From contig NZ_CP041409.1 in the NCBI RefSeq assembly GCF_007065885.1, positions 186,001-250,000 of the forward strand: a stretch of 64,000 bases of DNA, read 5' to 3'. The stretch is from Altererythrobacter sp. TH136 (lineage in GTDB: Bacteria > Pseudomonadota > Alphaproteobacteria > Sphingomonadales > Sphingomonadaceae). Shown in pieces: positions 1 through 9,218 of the stretch (the stretch's first letter is position 1; every line of letters begins with the position of its first letter). Position numbers and translations under genes: made by a program. The notes below the pieces were generated by a model. That model saw only the letters and a list, made by a program, of their open reading frames with translations, made no database searches and was not told the DNA's origin.

Positions 1-320
1 AGGCGAAACGGTGCGGGATCGATGCGGAACAACAGGTCGCCCTGCGTGACCGTCTGCCCCTCCTTGACGGCGACGTGGACGATTCTGCCGGCAACTTCCG
101 CGCTGATCGACACCTTGTCCTGCTGGACGTATGCGTTGTCGGTCGAAACCTTGCCCTGAAGGCTCAGCCAGTACAGCCCGCCGCCCACCACCAGTACCAG
201 CGGCAATGCCACCATCAGCGCCAGCCGCCCGATCCGCCGCTTGGGCTTGGCAGCCTTGGCAGGGGCGTCCTGCGCCTCGCTGGTCACATTGTCTGGAGCG
301 AAGGGCTCTGCGTCAGCCAT
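1..320 (-). CDS. HlyD/EmrA-type membrane fusion protein, N-terminal part (runs off the window)
   Basis: This is the periplasmic adaptor subunit expected of a tripartite or MFS-linked drug efflux or secretion system. About 106 N-terminal residues are visible. There is a charged cytoplasmic tail, one membrane anchor at about residues 33-53, then the start of a biotinyl-lipoyl-like (HlyD) domain with VSTDNAYVQQDKVSISAEV and VKEGQTVTQGDLLFRIDP, which is typical of EmrA and related adaptors. The start ATG is at 318-320. The partner transporter would lie left of the window. A palindrome at 375-387 just upstream could be a repressor operator. The family is fairly sure; the substrate is unknown. Confidence 0.85.
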   Translation of the reverse strand, partial: MADAEPFAPDNVTSEAQDAPAKAAKPKRRIGRLALMVALPLVLVVGGGLYWLSLQGKVSTDNAYVQQDKVSISAEVAGRIVHVAVKEGQTVTQGDLLFRIDPAPFR

Positions 321-666
321 CGAGCCCTAAACTTATGACAATGGTCTTCATGTGGGGGTTCAAAGCTCAAACAGTTGCAAATTGCAATCCTGACGAGCGC
401 GGCAAATGCCTTTCGCAATCCATGCGACACGATAGAAGCTTGCCCGCGGCCAGTTACGAAAGAGCGCGGCTGCGAATGCGGCGGGTTGCGTTATCATGCG
501 CAGACCGCCCTGCGGAGCTATTTATGCCGGGCTCGGAAACCCTGAGCGATGCGTGGTCGAACACTCGTCACCTGACTCGCATCCGCTCGCATGAGTACGA
601 TGTACTGACGCAGAACTGGCGACACACCGGCGCCCAGCGTCCGATGTGACCAAGGGAGATGACAGA
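321..666. other. Divergent intergenic region between efflux adaptor and hydrolase
   Basis: About 345 bp with no convincing gene. Open frames crossing it have no ribosome binding site and no recognisable protein. It should hold the promoters of the leftward adaptor gene and of the rightward hydrolase. The only striking element is the palindrome at 375-387. Confidence 0.5.
375..387. promoter_or_regulatory. Palindrome TTGCAAATTGCAA, possible efflux-operon operator
   Basis: Two TTGCAA half-sites flank a single A, making a perfect 13-bp odd palindrome about 55 bp upstream of the HlyD-family start codon. Efflux adaptors of this type are commonly controlled by MarR- or TetR-family repressors binding short palindromes in this position. 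No regulator gene is visible in the window, so the operator role is inference. Confidence 0.35.
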
Positions 667-1422
667 GTGGGCGATGCAACACTGACGACGGTATCCGGTT
701 TTGATGGTCAGCCATTGGCGGTGCACCGCTTGGGGGCTGGGCGTCCGGTCGTGCTCTTGCACGGATTGTTTTCGGAAGCCGGGACAAACTGGATCAAGTT
801 CGGCCACGCTGAACGGCTTGCCGCTGCCGGATTTGAGGCGATCATGCCGGACCTGCGCGGACATGGAGCCAGCGCAAAGCCGCACGAGCCGGCTGCCTAT
901 CCGCGCGACGTGCTGGTGCGCGATATCTTCGCACTTGTTGACGAGCTCGCGCTCGACGATTTCGATCTGGTAGGCTTTTCCCTTGGGTCCCGCACGGCCG
1001 CTCGGGCGGTCATCGCCGGGTTGGACCCTCGGCGACTGGTGCTCGCGGGAATGGGGTTGGAAGGACTGGCCGGGTGGAACCGGCGCGCCGCGTTCTTCCT
1101 TGATGCGCTCGCCCGGTTCGATCACGTGAAGCACGGAGATCCGGCGTTCATGGCGGTCAGTTTCATGAAGACGCAAAAGGTGGACCGGGTGGCCGCGCGG
1201 CTGCTGCTGGAGTCGGTGGCGGACACCGATCAGGCAGAATTGGCCAGGATCGCGATGCCCACGCTGGTGCTATGTGGGACAGACGACCGCGATAATGGCG
1301 ATCCGCACAAGCTGGTCGCCGCGCTGCCTGACGCGACGCTGACCGAAATCCCCGGCACCCATATGAGCTCGGTGACCGAGCCGGCGCTGGGGGACGCGCT
1401 CGTCGCTTTCCTCACGGGTTGA
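667..1422 (+). CDS. Alpha/beta hydrolase
   Basis: A 251-aa alpha/beta-hydrolase fold protein. It has an oxyanion-hole region VVLLHGLFSEAG, a nucleophile elbow GFSLGSR (Ser is the likely nucleophile), a late aspartate in LVLCGTDDRDNG and a terminal His in PGTHMSSV, giving a complete Ser-Asp-His set. There is no signal peptide, so it is probably a cytoplasmic esterase or lactonase-like enzyme; the substrate cannot be told. I chose the GTG at 667 because GGGAGA sits about 8 bases upstream. An in-frame GTG at 646 would add seven residues. It stands alone between divergent and co-directional neighbours. Confidence 0.85.
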   Translation: MGDATLTTVSGFDGQPLAVHRLGAGRPVVLLHGLFSEAGTNWIKFGHAERLAAAGFEAIMPDLRGHGASAKPHEPAAYPRDVLVRDIFALVDELALDDFDLVGFSLGSRTAARAVIAGLDPRRLVLAGMGLEGLAGWNRRAAFFLDALARFDHVKHGDPAFMAVSFMKTQKVDRVAARLLLESVADTDQAELARIAMPTLVLCGTDDRDNGDPHKLVAALPDATLTEIPGTHMSSVTEPALGDALVAFLTG

Positions 1423-1497
1423 TTAAGCCAGCCCTCAGGTCTTAGGCGTTAATCCGTCACAACTATTCAGAACGTCGCATTTTCAATGAGGTCAATG

Positions 1498-3348
1498 ATG
1501 AAGCACGCTTCCGTCGCGCTTGCCGCGCTTGCTGTCGCCCTTGCGGCTCCCGCCTACGCGCAGGATGCCGCCCCCGTTGCCGCGCCGGCGACAGCACTTG
1601 CTTATCCGATGACTGCTGCCGGGGCGGCGCAATTCGTCGCGGCGGCCGAGAAGGACCTGTTCGATTACACGGTCGAGGCCAGCCGGGTGAACTGGGTCAA
1701 CGCGACGTACATCACGCATGATACCGATGCGCTGGCCTCTCAAATCAACGCTGTCGGCACCGAAAAAAGCGTCCGATATGCCCTTGAGGCTGCTCGCTAC
1801 GCCGCGCTTCCGGGGCTCGATGCCGATGTGAAGCGCAAGCTCGATATGCTGCGCAACGGCATCGTCTTACCCGCGCCGACCACCCCCGGAGCAGCCACTG
1901 AGCTCAACACGATCGCGACCAACCTGCAATCGCAATATGGCAAGGGCAAGGGCACGCTCAACGGAAAGGAAATCAACGGCTCCGACATCGAGGCCGAGAT
2001 GGGCAATCTCGAGCGGACCCCAGCCGAGCTCTCGGAAATGTGGGCCAGCTGGCACACCAACGTCGGGGCGCCGATGAAGGACGACTACGCTCGAATGGTC
2101 GAGATCGCCAATGACGGTGCGGCCGAGCTCGGCTTCGCCGACACCGGTGCCATGTGGCGTTCGGGCTATGACATGAGCCCGGCGGAATTCACCGCGATGA
2201 CCGAGCGGCTGTGGCAGGAAACCAGGCCGCTGTACGAGGCGCTGCACACGTACGTGCGCTGGAAGCTCAACGAAAAGTATGGCGACGCCGTGCAAAGCAA
2301 GACCGGTCCGATCCGCGCCGACCTGCTGGGTAACATGTGGGCGCAGGAGTGGGGCAACATCTACCCACTCGTCGCACCGGCGGGTGCGGGCGATGTCGGC
2401 TATGACATCGGTGAGTTGCTCAAGGCGCAGGGCAAGACGCCGCTGGACATGGTGAAGATCGGCGAGGGGTTCTATTCCTCGCTCGGGTTCGAGCCGCTGC
2501 CCCAGACATTCTGGGAGCGCTCGATGTTCGTGAAGCCGGCGGACCGTGAGGTCGTGTGTCACGCCTCGGCATGGAACGTCGACAACAAGGACGACATCCG
2601 CATCAAGATGTGCACCAAGGTGAATGGGGACGATTTCATCACCATTCACCACGAACTCGGCCACAACTATTACCAGCGCGCCTACAACGGGCAGTCGCTT
2701 GCCTACCTCAATGGCGCGAACGACGGGTTCCATGAGGCGATCGGGGACTTCGTCGCCCTGTCCATCACTCCGCAGTACCTGGTTGACATCGGCCTGCTCG
2801 ATAAATCGAAGGTGCCGAGCGCCGACAAGGACACCGGGTTGCTGCTGCGCCAGGCGATGGACAAGGTCGCGTTCCTGCCATTCGGCCTGCTGGTGGACAA
2901 ATGGCGTTGGGGCGTGTTCGACGGGTCGATTACCCCGGCAACGTATAATCAGGCTTGGGTCGATCTTAAGAAGCAATACCAGGGCATCGTCCCTCCGGTT
3001 GAGCGCCCTGCGAATGCGTTTGACCCTGGCGCCAAGTTCCACATTCCCGGCAACACGCCGTACACGCGCTATTTCCTCGCCCGGATTCTGCAGTTCCAGT
3101 TTTACCAGGCAGCCTGCGAGCAGGCGGGCTGGAAGGGGCCGCTGCATCGCTGCAGTTTCTACGGCAACAAGGAAGTGGGCCAGAAGCTGAACGCGATGCT
3201 GGAAATGGGTGCGTCGAAGCCTTGGCCAGACGCGCTCAAGGTGTTCACCGGTACCAGTGAAATGAGCGCCAAGCCGATGCTGGAATACTTCGCGCCGCTC
3301 AAGAAGTGGCTCGATCAACAGAACAAGGGCAAGCCGACTGGCTGGTAA
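1498..3348 (+). CDS. Peptidyl-dipeptidase, M2 family (angiotensin-converting enzyme homologue)
   Basis: A secreted zinc metallopeptidase of the M2 family, which removes C-terminal dipeptides from peptides. The 616-aa protein has a Sec signal peptide (hydrophobic run to AYAQ at about residue 22), the zinc site HELGH at residues 385-389 and the downstream glutamate ligand in HEAIGDF. Length matches single-domain bacterial ACE relatives. Start choice: GAGG lies 6 bases before the ATG at 1498; in-frame ATGs at 1486 and 1495 would add four or one residues. The last 50 bases overlap the 3' end of the convergent SDR gene. It probably acts in the periplasm in peptide nutrition. Confidence 0.9.
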   Translation: MKHASVALAALAVALAAPAYAQDAAPVAAPATALAYPMTAAGAAQFVAAAEKDLFDYTVEASRVNWVNATYITHDTDALASQINAVGTEKSVRYALEAARYAALPGLDADVKRKLDMLRNGIVLPAPTTPGAATELNTIATNLQSQYGKGKGTLNGKEINGSDIEAEMGNLERTPAELSEMWASWHTNVGAPMKDDYARMVEIANDGAAELGFADTGAMWRSGYDMSPAEFTAMTERLWQETRPLYEALHTYVRWKLNEKYGDAVQSKTGPIRADLLGNMWAQEWGNIYPLVAPAGAGDVGYDIGELLKAQGKTPLDMVKIGEGFYSSLGFEPLPQTFWERSMFVKPADREVVCHASAWNVDNKDDIRIKMCTKVNGDDFITIHHELGHNYYQRAYNGQSLAYLNGANDGFHEAIGDFVALSITPQYLVDIGLLDKSKVPSADKDTGLLLRQAMDKVAFLPFGLLVDKWRWGVFDGSITPATYNQAWVDLKKQYQGIVPPVERPANAFDPGAKFHIPGNTPYTRYFLARILQFQFYQAACEQAGWKGPLHRCSFYGNKEVGQKLNAMLEMGASKPWPDALKVFTGTSEMSAKPMLEYFAPLKKWLDQQNKGKPTGW

Positions 3349-4162
3349 GAAGGTGCGCGCGCATGCCTCTGTTCAGGCGTTGCGCGATCAGCCCGCCGTC
3401 GACCGGGATGATCGCACCGGTGATGTAACTTGCGGCGGGGAGCACGAGGCTGAGGGCGATATGCGCCACCTTCTCGGGCTCTCCGTAGCGGCGAAGCGCA
3501 GTCCGGCGGCGGGCAAACTCAGCTTTGGCCTCGTTTGCCACGCTCGCCGTCATGCCCGTGTTGATCGGACCCGGGCAGATGCAGTTTACGGTGATGCCCT
3601 CCTTCCCTAGGTCGACCGCCAACCCCCGGGTGAGGCCGACCACACCCGACTTGGCCGCAACATACGGTGTGTCACCCGCGGTCGCGCCGAGCCCTTCGGT
3701 CGAGGCAATGTTGACGATCCGCGGCGCCTCGCTGCGACGGAGATGGGGCAGGGCGGCGCGAACCATCCTCTGCTGGCCGGTCAGCAAGATCAAAAGCGCC
3801 CGCGTCCAGACTTCCTCGTAATGATCACCATCATCGAGCGACGCAAATGCCGAAACGCCGGCGTTGTTGACCAGGATATCGATTCCGCCGAAATCGCCCG
3901 CGATCCGCGCCACTTCTTGTTCGATCGCTCGGGGATCGGCGACGTCGAGCGCATGGCCACGCGCGCCGCCGCCAGCTTCAGCAGCCACGCGGTCGCAGGC
4001 GCTCTGATCGATATCGGTCACCGCAACTTGCGCTCCGTGCGCCGCGAACAATCGCGCAGTCGCTCGGCCAATACCGCTGGCCGCGCCGGTGACGATGACG
4101 GCGCGCCCGACGACGGAGCGTGCTTCGGGCGCCAACAGGTCCATGCTCATGGCAGGTGACAT
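3299..4162 (-). CDS. SDR family NAD(P)-dependent oxidoreductase
   Basis: A 287-aa classical short-chain dehydrogenase/reductase. It has the cofactor motif TGAASGIG near residue 27, NNAG in the middle, the catalytic serine in IVNIAST and the YVAAK active-site pair, and ends in the usual PVDGG region. About 28 residues follow that motif, and these C-terminal codons overlap the 3' end of the M2 peptidase gene on the opposite strand, so the tail may be accidental. Substrate unknown; 3-oxoacyl or alcohol reduction is typical of the family. The ATG at 4162 has GGAGG about 18 bases upstream, rather far, so a start at 4150 or 4144 is possible. Confidence 0.85.
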   Translation of the reverse strand: MSPAMSMDLLAPEARSVVGRAVIVTGAASGIGRATARLFAAHGAQVAVTDIDQSACDRVAAEAGGGARGHALDVADPRAIEQEVARIAGDFGGIDILVNNAGVSAFASLDDGDHYEEVWTRALLILLTGQQRMVRAALPHLRRSEAPRIVNIASTEGLGATAGDTPYVAAKSGVVGLTRGLAVDLGKEGITVNCICPGPINTGMTASVANEAKAEFARRRTALRRYGEPEKVAHIALSLVLPAASYITGAIIPVDGGLIAQRLNRGMRAHLLTSQSACPCSVDRATS

Positions 4163-4185
4163 ATCACGCCGCCACGCAGACCTCC

Positions 4186-5622
4186 TTATCTAAAGGGCGG
4201 CTCGTTAAATGCCCGCAGCTTGCGGCTGTGCAGCCGGTCGCCTTCGTCACGCAGCCGGCGGCAGGCGGTCACGCCGATCTGCAAGTGGGCGGCAATCGCC
4301 TCTTCATAAAACTTGTTTGCCTGGCCAGGCAGCTTGATTTCCCCATGCAGCGGTTTGTCGCTGACGCACAGTAGCGTGCCGTAGGGGACCCGGAAGCGGT
4401 ATCCCTGGCCGGCGATGGTGGCGCTTTCCATGTCGACCCCGACCGCGCGCGAAAGGGACATGCGGCGGGCCGACTGCGTGTACTGCAGTTCCCAATTGCG
4501 ATCGTCGGTGGTGACCACGGTCCCCGTGCGCATGCGCTGCTTGAGGTCGGCGCCGTGAGCGCCGCTCACTTCTTCGGCCGCGCCGTAGAGTGCTTGCTGC
4601 ACTTCGGCGATCGCCGGCAGCGGGATCTCCGGCGGGAGAACCGGGTCAAGCACGTGATCGTCGCGAAGATACGCGTGGGCGAGCACGTAGTCGCCGATTT
4701 TCTGGGTGGGGCGCAAACCGCCGCAGTGGCCGATCATCAGCCATGCTTCCGGACGGAGCACGGCCAAGTGATCGGTGATCGTCTTCGCGTTCGACGGCCC
4801 GACGCCGATGTTGACCAAAGTAATGCCGGATCGGTTCTCACCGATCAGGTGATAAGCGGGCATCTGGTGCCGCCGCCACGCGGTATCCGACAGTTGGAGC
4901 CGTGCGTTGGCACGGCGCTCCGTCAGCATGAGCCCGCCCGCCCCGGCAAGGGCCACACAGCCGTTCTCGCCCAACTGATCCGCCGCCCAGTCTACGAACT
5001 CGTCGACGTAGCGGTGATAATTGGTGAACAGGATATAGCGCTGAAAATCCTCGATCCGCGTGCCCGTGTAGTGCGCCAGACGCGCCAGCGAGAAGTCTGT
5101 CCGGAGCCCGTCGAACAGCGACAGCGGGATAGTGTCGCCGATGTTCAGGTCGATCCCGTCGGCTAGTTCGTCGCCGATCAGCGCTAACTCGGTGGCCGGA
5201 AAATGTCGTGCGAGATCCTGCGGGCTAATCCCCGCCATTTCCGCGCCCGCGGCACCATCAAGCACGTAGGGGAAGGGGATTTCCTGCCGCGACGGCCGCA
5301 CCTCCATCTCCACAGTGTAGTCGCCGGTAATATGCTGAAGCTGTTCGCGCAGGTAATCTTCGAACAACGCGGGTCGGGTGACGGTCGTCGCGTAAACGCC
5401 TGGTGCGTTAAGCCGCCCGAAGGCGCGCCCGCGGCCTTGCGCCGCTTCGCCGCCGGCAAAGCGGATGCGCAGTTCGGGATAGGCATAGCTGCCGTCCATC
5501 CGCCGCCCGGACGCGGGCAGGGTGCCGCTGCGCGCATACGCGACGATGTCCTCGCGCAGGGTGTTTACCGCGCGCGTGTATAGCTCGCTCAACTGGGCGA
5601 GGATCGTATCAACCGATTGCAT
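4186..5622 (-). CDS. amn: AMP nucleosidase
   Basis: Hydrolyses AMP to adenine and ribose 5-phosphate in purine salvage and adenylate balance. The 478-aa length matches the long proteobacterial enzyme, with an N-terminal AMP-nucleosidase-specific domain and a C-terminal phosphorylase-fold domain. Recognisable sequence includes VNIGVGPSNAKT, GHCGGLRPTQ, TVVTTDDRNWELQ and VGVDMESATIAGQGY, where the DMES glutamate contacts the ribose in this superfamily. I chose the ATG at 5622; a GTG directly before it (5625) is also in frame. It lies 23 bp from the neighbouring SDR gene's start, on the same strand. Confidence 0.93.
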   Translation of the reverse strand: MQSVDTILAQLSELYTRAVNTLREDIVAYARSGTLPASGRRMDGSYAYPELRIRFAGGEAAQGRGRAFGRLNAPGVYATTVTRPALFEDYLREQLQHITGDYTVEMEVRPSRQEIPFPYVLDGAAGAEMAGISPQDLARHFPATELALIGDELADGIDLNIGDTIPLSLFDGLRTDFSLARLAHYTGTRIEDFQRYILFTNYHRYVDEFVDWAADQLGENGCVALAGAGGLMLTERRANARLQLSDTAWRRHQMPAYHLIGENRSGITLVNIGVGPSNAKTITDHLAVLRPEAWLMIGHCGGLRPTQKIGDYVLAHAYLRDDHVLDPVLPPEIPLPAIAEVQQALYGAAEEVSGAHGADLKQRMRTGTVVTTDDRNWELQYTQSARRMSLSRAVGVDMESATIAGQGYRFRVPYGTLLCVSDKPLHGEIKLPGQANKFYEEAIAAHLQIGVTACRRLRDEGDRLHSRKLRAFNEPPFR

Positions 5623-5671
5623 CACCTGCCGTTAGCGCGGCAGCGCGTGCAATCCTAGCGCAGTTGTGTGC

Positions 5672-6700
5672 CTAGCCGCCGTGGGACTGGCGCGGGCGGA
5701 TCAGACCGACAGCGACAGTCGCGGCAGCGAGGCCCAGGCCGAGAGCGGTCGTGGTCAGGGGGTGCATCTGCGCCTCTAGGGCAAGGCTGGTTTTGCGGAC
5801 CCGGTTGTTCTGGTTAGAGTGGACCCGGCCATCCTCTCGCGGCTCGAACAGGTTATCCTTCGCCCCTGGCTCCGGCGGCACGCTGCTGGTCTGCGCCGAC
5901 TCGCCCATGAACCGTTCCATGATGACGTCGGTCACGCCCGGCATGAGGTTGCCGAGCTTGGTAATCATGAACCCTTGCCCACCGACCACCAGTTCTCGCT
6001 TTGGGTTGGCGCAGGCAAAGCAGATTGCCTTCGCGACGAGTTCGGGATCGTACAGTATTGGCGGGATCGCCGCCGGACGGTCCATCTTGTTGCGCGCATG
6101 CTCGGGATATGGGGTGTCGATGCCATTGGGCTTGATGAGGGTAACGGACACGCCGGCGTCGTCCCGTTCAAGCTCCATTCGCAGGGCTTCGGTGAAGCCG
6201 AGCACCGCATGCTTCATGGCGCAATAGGGACCCTGCAACAGCACCGCGCGCTCCGACAGCACCGAACCGACATTGATCAGCGCCCCGCCGCCCCGATCGC
6301 GGAGTGCCTTGCTCGCGTAGAGCGAACCCGTGACCGTTCCAAAATAGCCGACGTCGAAGACCCGCCGGTGCTCTTCCAGGGAGACGTCCTTCAACTCGCC
6401 GTACATCGCGACGGCGGCGTCGTTGACCCAGCAGTCAAAACCGCCGAATTCGCGCGCCGCTGCCTCGCCCACGCGGTCCGCCCATCCGGAATCCGAGATG
6501 TCCTCCACGCACACGGCGGCGCGGCCACCATCAGACCGGATGTCGGCTGCCGCCTGTTCGAGGGCTTCGCGATTGCGGGAGACCATCATCACCGCCGCGC
6601 CTTCGCGCGCCGCGCGTCGTGCAGTGGCAAGTCCGATGCCTGACGAGGCGCCGGTGATCACGATGGTTTGCTGGCTGAGCGGCTTGAGCTTGATGGGCAC
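5672..6700 (-). CDS. SDR family oxidoreductase with C-terminal hydrophobic tail
   Basis: A 342-aa short-chain dehydrogenase with TGASSGIG cofactor motif, catalytic Ser in INVGSVLS and YCAMK. It is longer than a classical SDR: after the catalytic domain comes about 100 residues ending in a hydrophobic stretch (TTALGLGLAAATVAVGLI) that could be a C-terminal membrane anchor. Start: the GTG at 6700 has a good AAGGAG nine bases upstream, which outweighs the TTG at 6721 lying upstream of that ribosome binding site. Function beyond an NAD(P)-linked oxidoreductase is unknown. Confidence 0.82.
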   Translation of the reverse strand: MPIKLKPLSQQTIVITGASSGIGLATARRAAREGAAVMMVSRNREALEQAAADIRSDGGRAAVCVEDISDSGWADRVGEAAAREFGGFDCWVNDAAVAMYGELKDVSLEEHRRVFDVGYFGTVTGSLYASKALRDRGGGALINVGSVLSERAVLLQGPYCAMKHAVLGFTEALRMELERDDAGVSVTLIKPNGIDTPYPEHARNKMDRPAAIPPILYDPELVAKAICFACANPKRELVVGGQGFMITKLGNLMPGVTDVIMERFMGESAQTSSVPPEPGAKDNLFEPREDGRVHSNQNNRVRKTSLALEAQMHPLTTTALGLGLAAATVAVGLIRPRQSHGG

Positions 6701-6791
6701 GGCGAAAAACTCCTTCGCCAACCCTACTGCTGAGCGCGCGTATCGTGCCGCAGTCGGGCTTATGCGGCCGTCGCGCTAACGAATTGCGCAT

Positions 6792-6826
6792 AAAAAAAGG
6801 GGCGCCGGTGATCCCGGCGCCCCTTT
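6792..6826 (-). terminator. Rho-independent terminator of the rpsF-rpsR-rplI operon
   Basis: On the minus strand, a perfect 10-bp stem (GGGGCGCCGG and its complement) with a 5-base loop is followed by seven T residues, about 20 bp after the rplI stop codon. Confidence 0.9.
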
Positions 6827-6847
6827 GAATGCTTATGCCGAACCGGC

Positions 6848-7456
6848 TTAGCTTTCGCTAGCTTCTGCGCGCTCCTCCAGGAGATCGGCGGGAATTTCGC
6901 CGGGCTCCAGGGACTTGTCGACGGCTTCGGTGAAGCCTTCGCTCTCGCCGCGCTCTTCCTCAGCCATCGCACCGATCACATCGACGCCCTGGCGCTGGAG
7001 TTCGGCCTCGTCGTCCGAACGGGCGACGTTCGCCTTCACCGTCACGTGCACTTCAGGGTGCAGGGCGATGGTGATGTCGTGGATGCCGAGCGTCTTGATC
7101 GGGTGACCCAAGACGACCTGGCGCTTGTCCACCTTGTGGCCGCCAGCTTCGAGGCCCTGGACCACGTCACGGACACTGACCGAGCCGTAAAGTTGGCCAG
7201 CGTTTGACGACGAACGGATCAGGACGATCTCGGCGCCTGCCAGGCTCTCGCCGGCTTTCTCGGCGTCGCCGCGGCGGTTCGCGTTCTCGGTCTCGAGACG
7301 CTCGCGGTTGGCTTCGTAGACCTTGCGGTTCGCATCGTTAGCGCGCAGCGCCTTCTTTTGCGGCAGCAGGAAGTTGCGGGCGTAGCCGTCCTTGACGGTC
7401 ACGACATCGCCCATGGCGCCCAGGTTGGCGACGCGTTCGAGCAGGATGATATCCAT
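6848..7456 (-). CDS. rplI: 50S ribosomal protein L9
   Basis: Large-subunit protein L9, which bridges the L1 stalk base and solvent side. The N-terminal domain begins [17 protein letters not shown] and continues with the glycine-rich [15 protein letters not shown]-binding region; a linker helix and the C-terminal domain follow. At 202 aa it is longer than the roughly 150 aa of the E. coli protein. The extra length is an acidic tail of about 50 residues ([16 protein letters not shown] onward), a form known in alphaproteobacteria. It is the last gene of the S6-S18-L9 operon, 14 bp after rpsR, and is followed by a strong terminator. Confidence 0.97.
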   Translation of the reverse strand: MDIILLERVANLGAMGDVVTVKDGYARNFLLPQKKALRANDANRKVYEANRERLETENANRRGDAEKAGESLAGAEIVLIRSSSNAGQLYGSVSVRDVVQGLEAGGHKVDKRQVVLGHPIKTLGIHDITIALHPEVHVTVKANVARSDDEAELQRQGVDVIGAMAEEERGESEGFTEAVDKSLEPGEIPADLLEERAEASES

Positions 7457-7470
7457 TGTCAGCGCGCTCC

Positions 7471-7695
7471 TTACTTCACGATGTAGGGAAGCAGGCCGAT
7501 CTGGCGCGAACGCTTGATCGCGGTGGCGAGCTCACGCTGCTTCTTGCCGGACACGGCAGTGATGCGGGACGGCACGATCTTGCCGCGTTCGGACATGAAG
7601 CCCTGCAGCAGGCGCACGTCCTTGTAATCGATCTTCGGCGCATTCTTGCCCGAGAACGGGCACGACTTGCGGCGGCGGAAAAACGGGCGGGCCAT
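7471..7695 (-). CDS. rpsR: 30S ribosomal protein S18
   Basis: Small-subunit protein S18, 74 aa, which pairs with S6 on the platform. Characteristic sequence: [25 protein letters not shown] near the N terminus (shown here only as family signature) and [19 protein letters not shown] later. Its start overlaps the rpsF stop by one base, so translation is probably coupled, fitting the tight S6:S18 stoichiometry. Confidence 0.97.
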   Translation of the reverse strand: MARPFFRRRKSCPFSGKNAPKIDYKDVRLLQGFMSERGKIVPSRITAVSGKKQRELATAIKRSRQIGLLPYIVK

Positions 7696-8060
7696 CAGTC
7701 GCGCTCCTCACGGTCGCGACGCGGCTTGCGATCGCGGTCACTCTTGCGCATCATCACGCTCGGGCCACCCTCGTGCTCTTCGACGCGCACGGTGAGGTAG
7801 CGGATGATGTCTTCGTTGATCCGGGTCTGGCGCTCAAGCTCGGCCACGACGGCGCCGGGGCCCTCGATGTTCAGCAGCACGAAGTGCGCCTTACGGTTAC
7901 GGTCGATCTTGTAGGCGAGATTCTTGAGACCCCAGGTCTCGGTCTTGGTCACCTTGCCGTCGTTTGCTTCGACGATCTCGGTGGCCGTCGCGGCCAGTGC
8001 ATCGACCTGAGCCTGGCTCAGATCCTGACGCGCGAGAAAAATGTGCTCGTAAAGAGCCAT
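7695..8060 (-). CDS. rpsF: 30S ribosomal protein S6
   Basis: Small-subunit protein S6, 121 aa. It begins [20 protein letters not shown], contains [12 protein letters not shown] and [13 protein letters not shown], and ends with a basic charged tail ([19 protein letters not shown]), as is common in this class. It is the first gene of the rpsF-rpsR-rplI operon. The ribosome binding site AAGGACG lies just before the ATG. A plausible promoter (TTGCTT, 16 bp, TATGTG) lies on the minus strand around 8160-8190. Confidence 0.97.
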   Translation of the reverse strand: MALYEHIFLARQDLSQAQVDALAATATEIVEANDGKVTKTETWGLKNLAYKIDRNRKAHFVLLNIEGPGAVVAELERQTRINEDIIRYLTVRVEEHEGGPSVMMRKSDRDRKPRRDREERD

Positions 8061-8243
8061 GTCTCACGTCCTTGTTGTTACCGATCGCTGGCACATCCCG
8101 CGCGGATCGCAGGGGCCCCTCCGGCTTTCTTCTATCCCAAGGCTCGGCCCGGGGAAGCGGCGCACATAACGCCCTGCGGCACAAAAGCAAGGCTTGTGCG
8201 CTTGGCTGGGACGGGGCAGGCGCCGCCGGACAAGGAGAACAGA

Positions 8244-9212
8244 ATGCCCGGCGGACTGGTTGCTTTGCTTGACGACATTTCGGTCATCGCGCGCGTCGCA
8301 GCGGCGTCGATCGACGATGTCGGTGTTGCCGTAGGCAAGGCGGGGACCAAAGCTGCGGGGGTGGTCATCGACGATGCGGCGGTCACGCCGTCTTACGTGA
8401 CCGGCCTTCATCCCTCGCGCGAACTGCCGATCATCGCCAAGATTGCGCAGGGCAGTTTGAAGAACAAGCTGCTGTTTCTGCTGCCGGGGGCGCTGTTGCT
8501 GAGCTGGCTGCTGCCCCAGGCGATCACCTATATCCTGATCCTGGGCGGCAGCTATCTCGCGTTCGAGGGTGCGGAAAAGGTACTGGAGAAGCTTGGCGGG
8601 GAAAAGCACGGTAAGACGCTTGAGGATGCGATCGACGATCCCGCGAAGTTCGAGCAGGAGCGGATTGCCGGCGCCATCCGGACGGACCTGATCCTTTCGG
8701 CCGAGATCATGGCCATCGCGCTGAACGAGGTCGCCACCCAGACTGACAGCTTCTGGACCCGCGCTATCGCCCTCGCAGCGGTGGGCATCGCGATCACCGC
8801 GATCGTCTATGGCGCTGTGGCGTTGATCGTGAAGATGGACGATGTGGGTTTGCACATGACCGAGCGCGCCTCGACGAGCGCGCAGGCAATTGGCCGTGCG
8901 TTGCTGAAAGCCATGCCCATATTGCTGACCGCGCTGTCGTTGGTCGGCACGATCGCCATGCTGTGGGTAGGCGGCGGCATCGTCCTTCACGGGCTGCATG
9001 AGCTTGGTTTGCACGCGCCCTCGGATCTGGCGCATGGGGCGCAGCACGCGGTCGAGGAGGCTACCGGCGCGTTCGCCGGAGTCGCCGGATGGTTCACTTA
9101 CGCAGCGATATCGGCGCTGGTCGGCCTGGCTCTCGGCATGCTCATCGTGTTCGTCATGCACAAAGTGCTGCGGATGGGGCACGGCGTCGGCAAGGAAGCC
9201 GAAGCGCACTGA
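8244..9212 (+). CDS. DUF808 family (YedI-like) inner membrane protein
   Basis: A 322-aa integral membrane protein of the DUF808/YedI family. Its N terminus, MPGGLVALLDDISVIARVAA, and the stretch GVVIDDAAVTPSYVTG are hallmarks of the family. About five or six hydrophobic helices follow (near residues 72-105, 170-200, 225-255 and 280-310). The function of the family is not established. The ATG at 8244 has AAGGAG seven bases upstream. It ends 6 bp from the end of the convergent Mur ligase gene. Confidence 0.88.
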   Translation: MPGGLVALLDDISVIARVAAASIDDVGVAVGKAGTKAAGVVIDDAAVTPSYVTGLHPSRELPIIAKIAQGSLKNKLLFLLPGALLLSWLLPQAITYILILGGSYLAFEGAEKVLEKLGGEKHGKTLEDAIDDPAKFEQERIAGAIRTDLILSAEIMAIALNEVATQTDSFWTRAIALAAVGIAITAIVYGAVALIVKMDDVGLHMTERASTSAQAIGRALLKAMPILLTALSLVGTIAMLWVGGGIVLHGLHELGLHAPSDLAHGAQHAVEEATGAFAGVAGWFTYAAISALVGLALGMLIVFVMHKVLRMGHGVGKEAEAH

Positions 9213-9218
9213 GCGTCG

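Noticed and set aside
1867-3318. A 483-codon minus-strand frame opposite the M2 peptidase
   Set aside because: Same GC-driven antisense effect; no motif and no ribosome binding site.
3299-3348. Antisense overlap of the SDR and M2 peptidase ends as a sign of regulation
   Set aside because: A 50-bp convergent overlap is easily explained by loss of the SDR stop codon and read-on into the neighbouring gene; no sign of a regulatory role.
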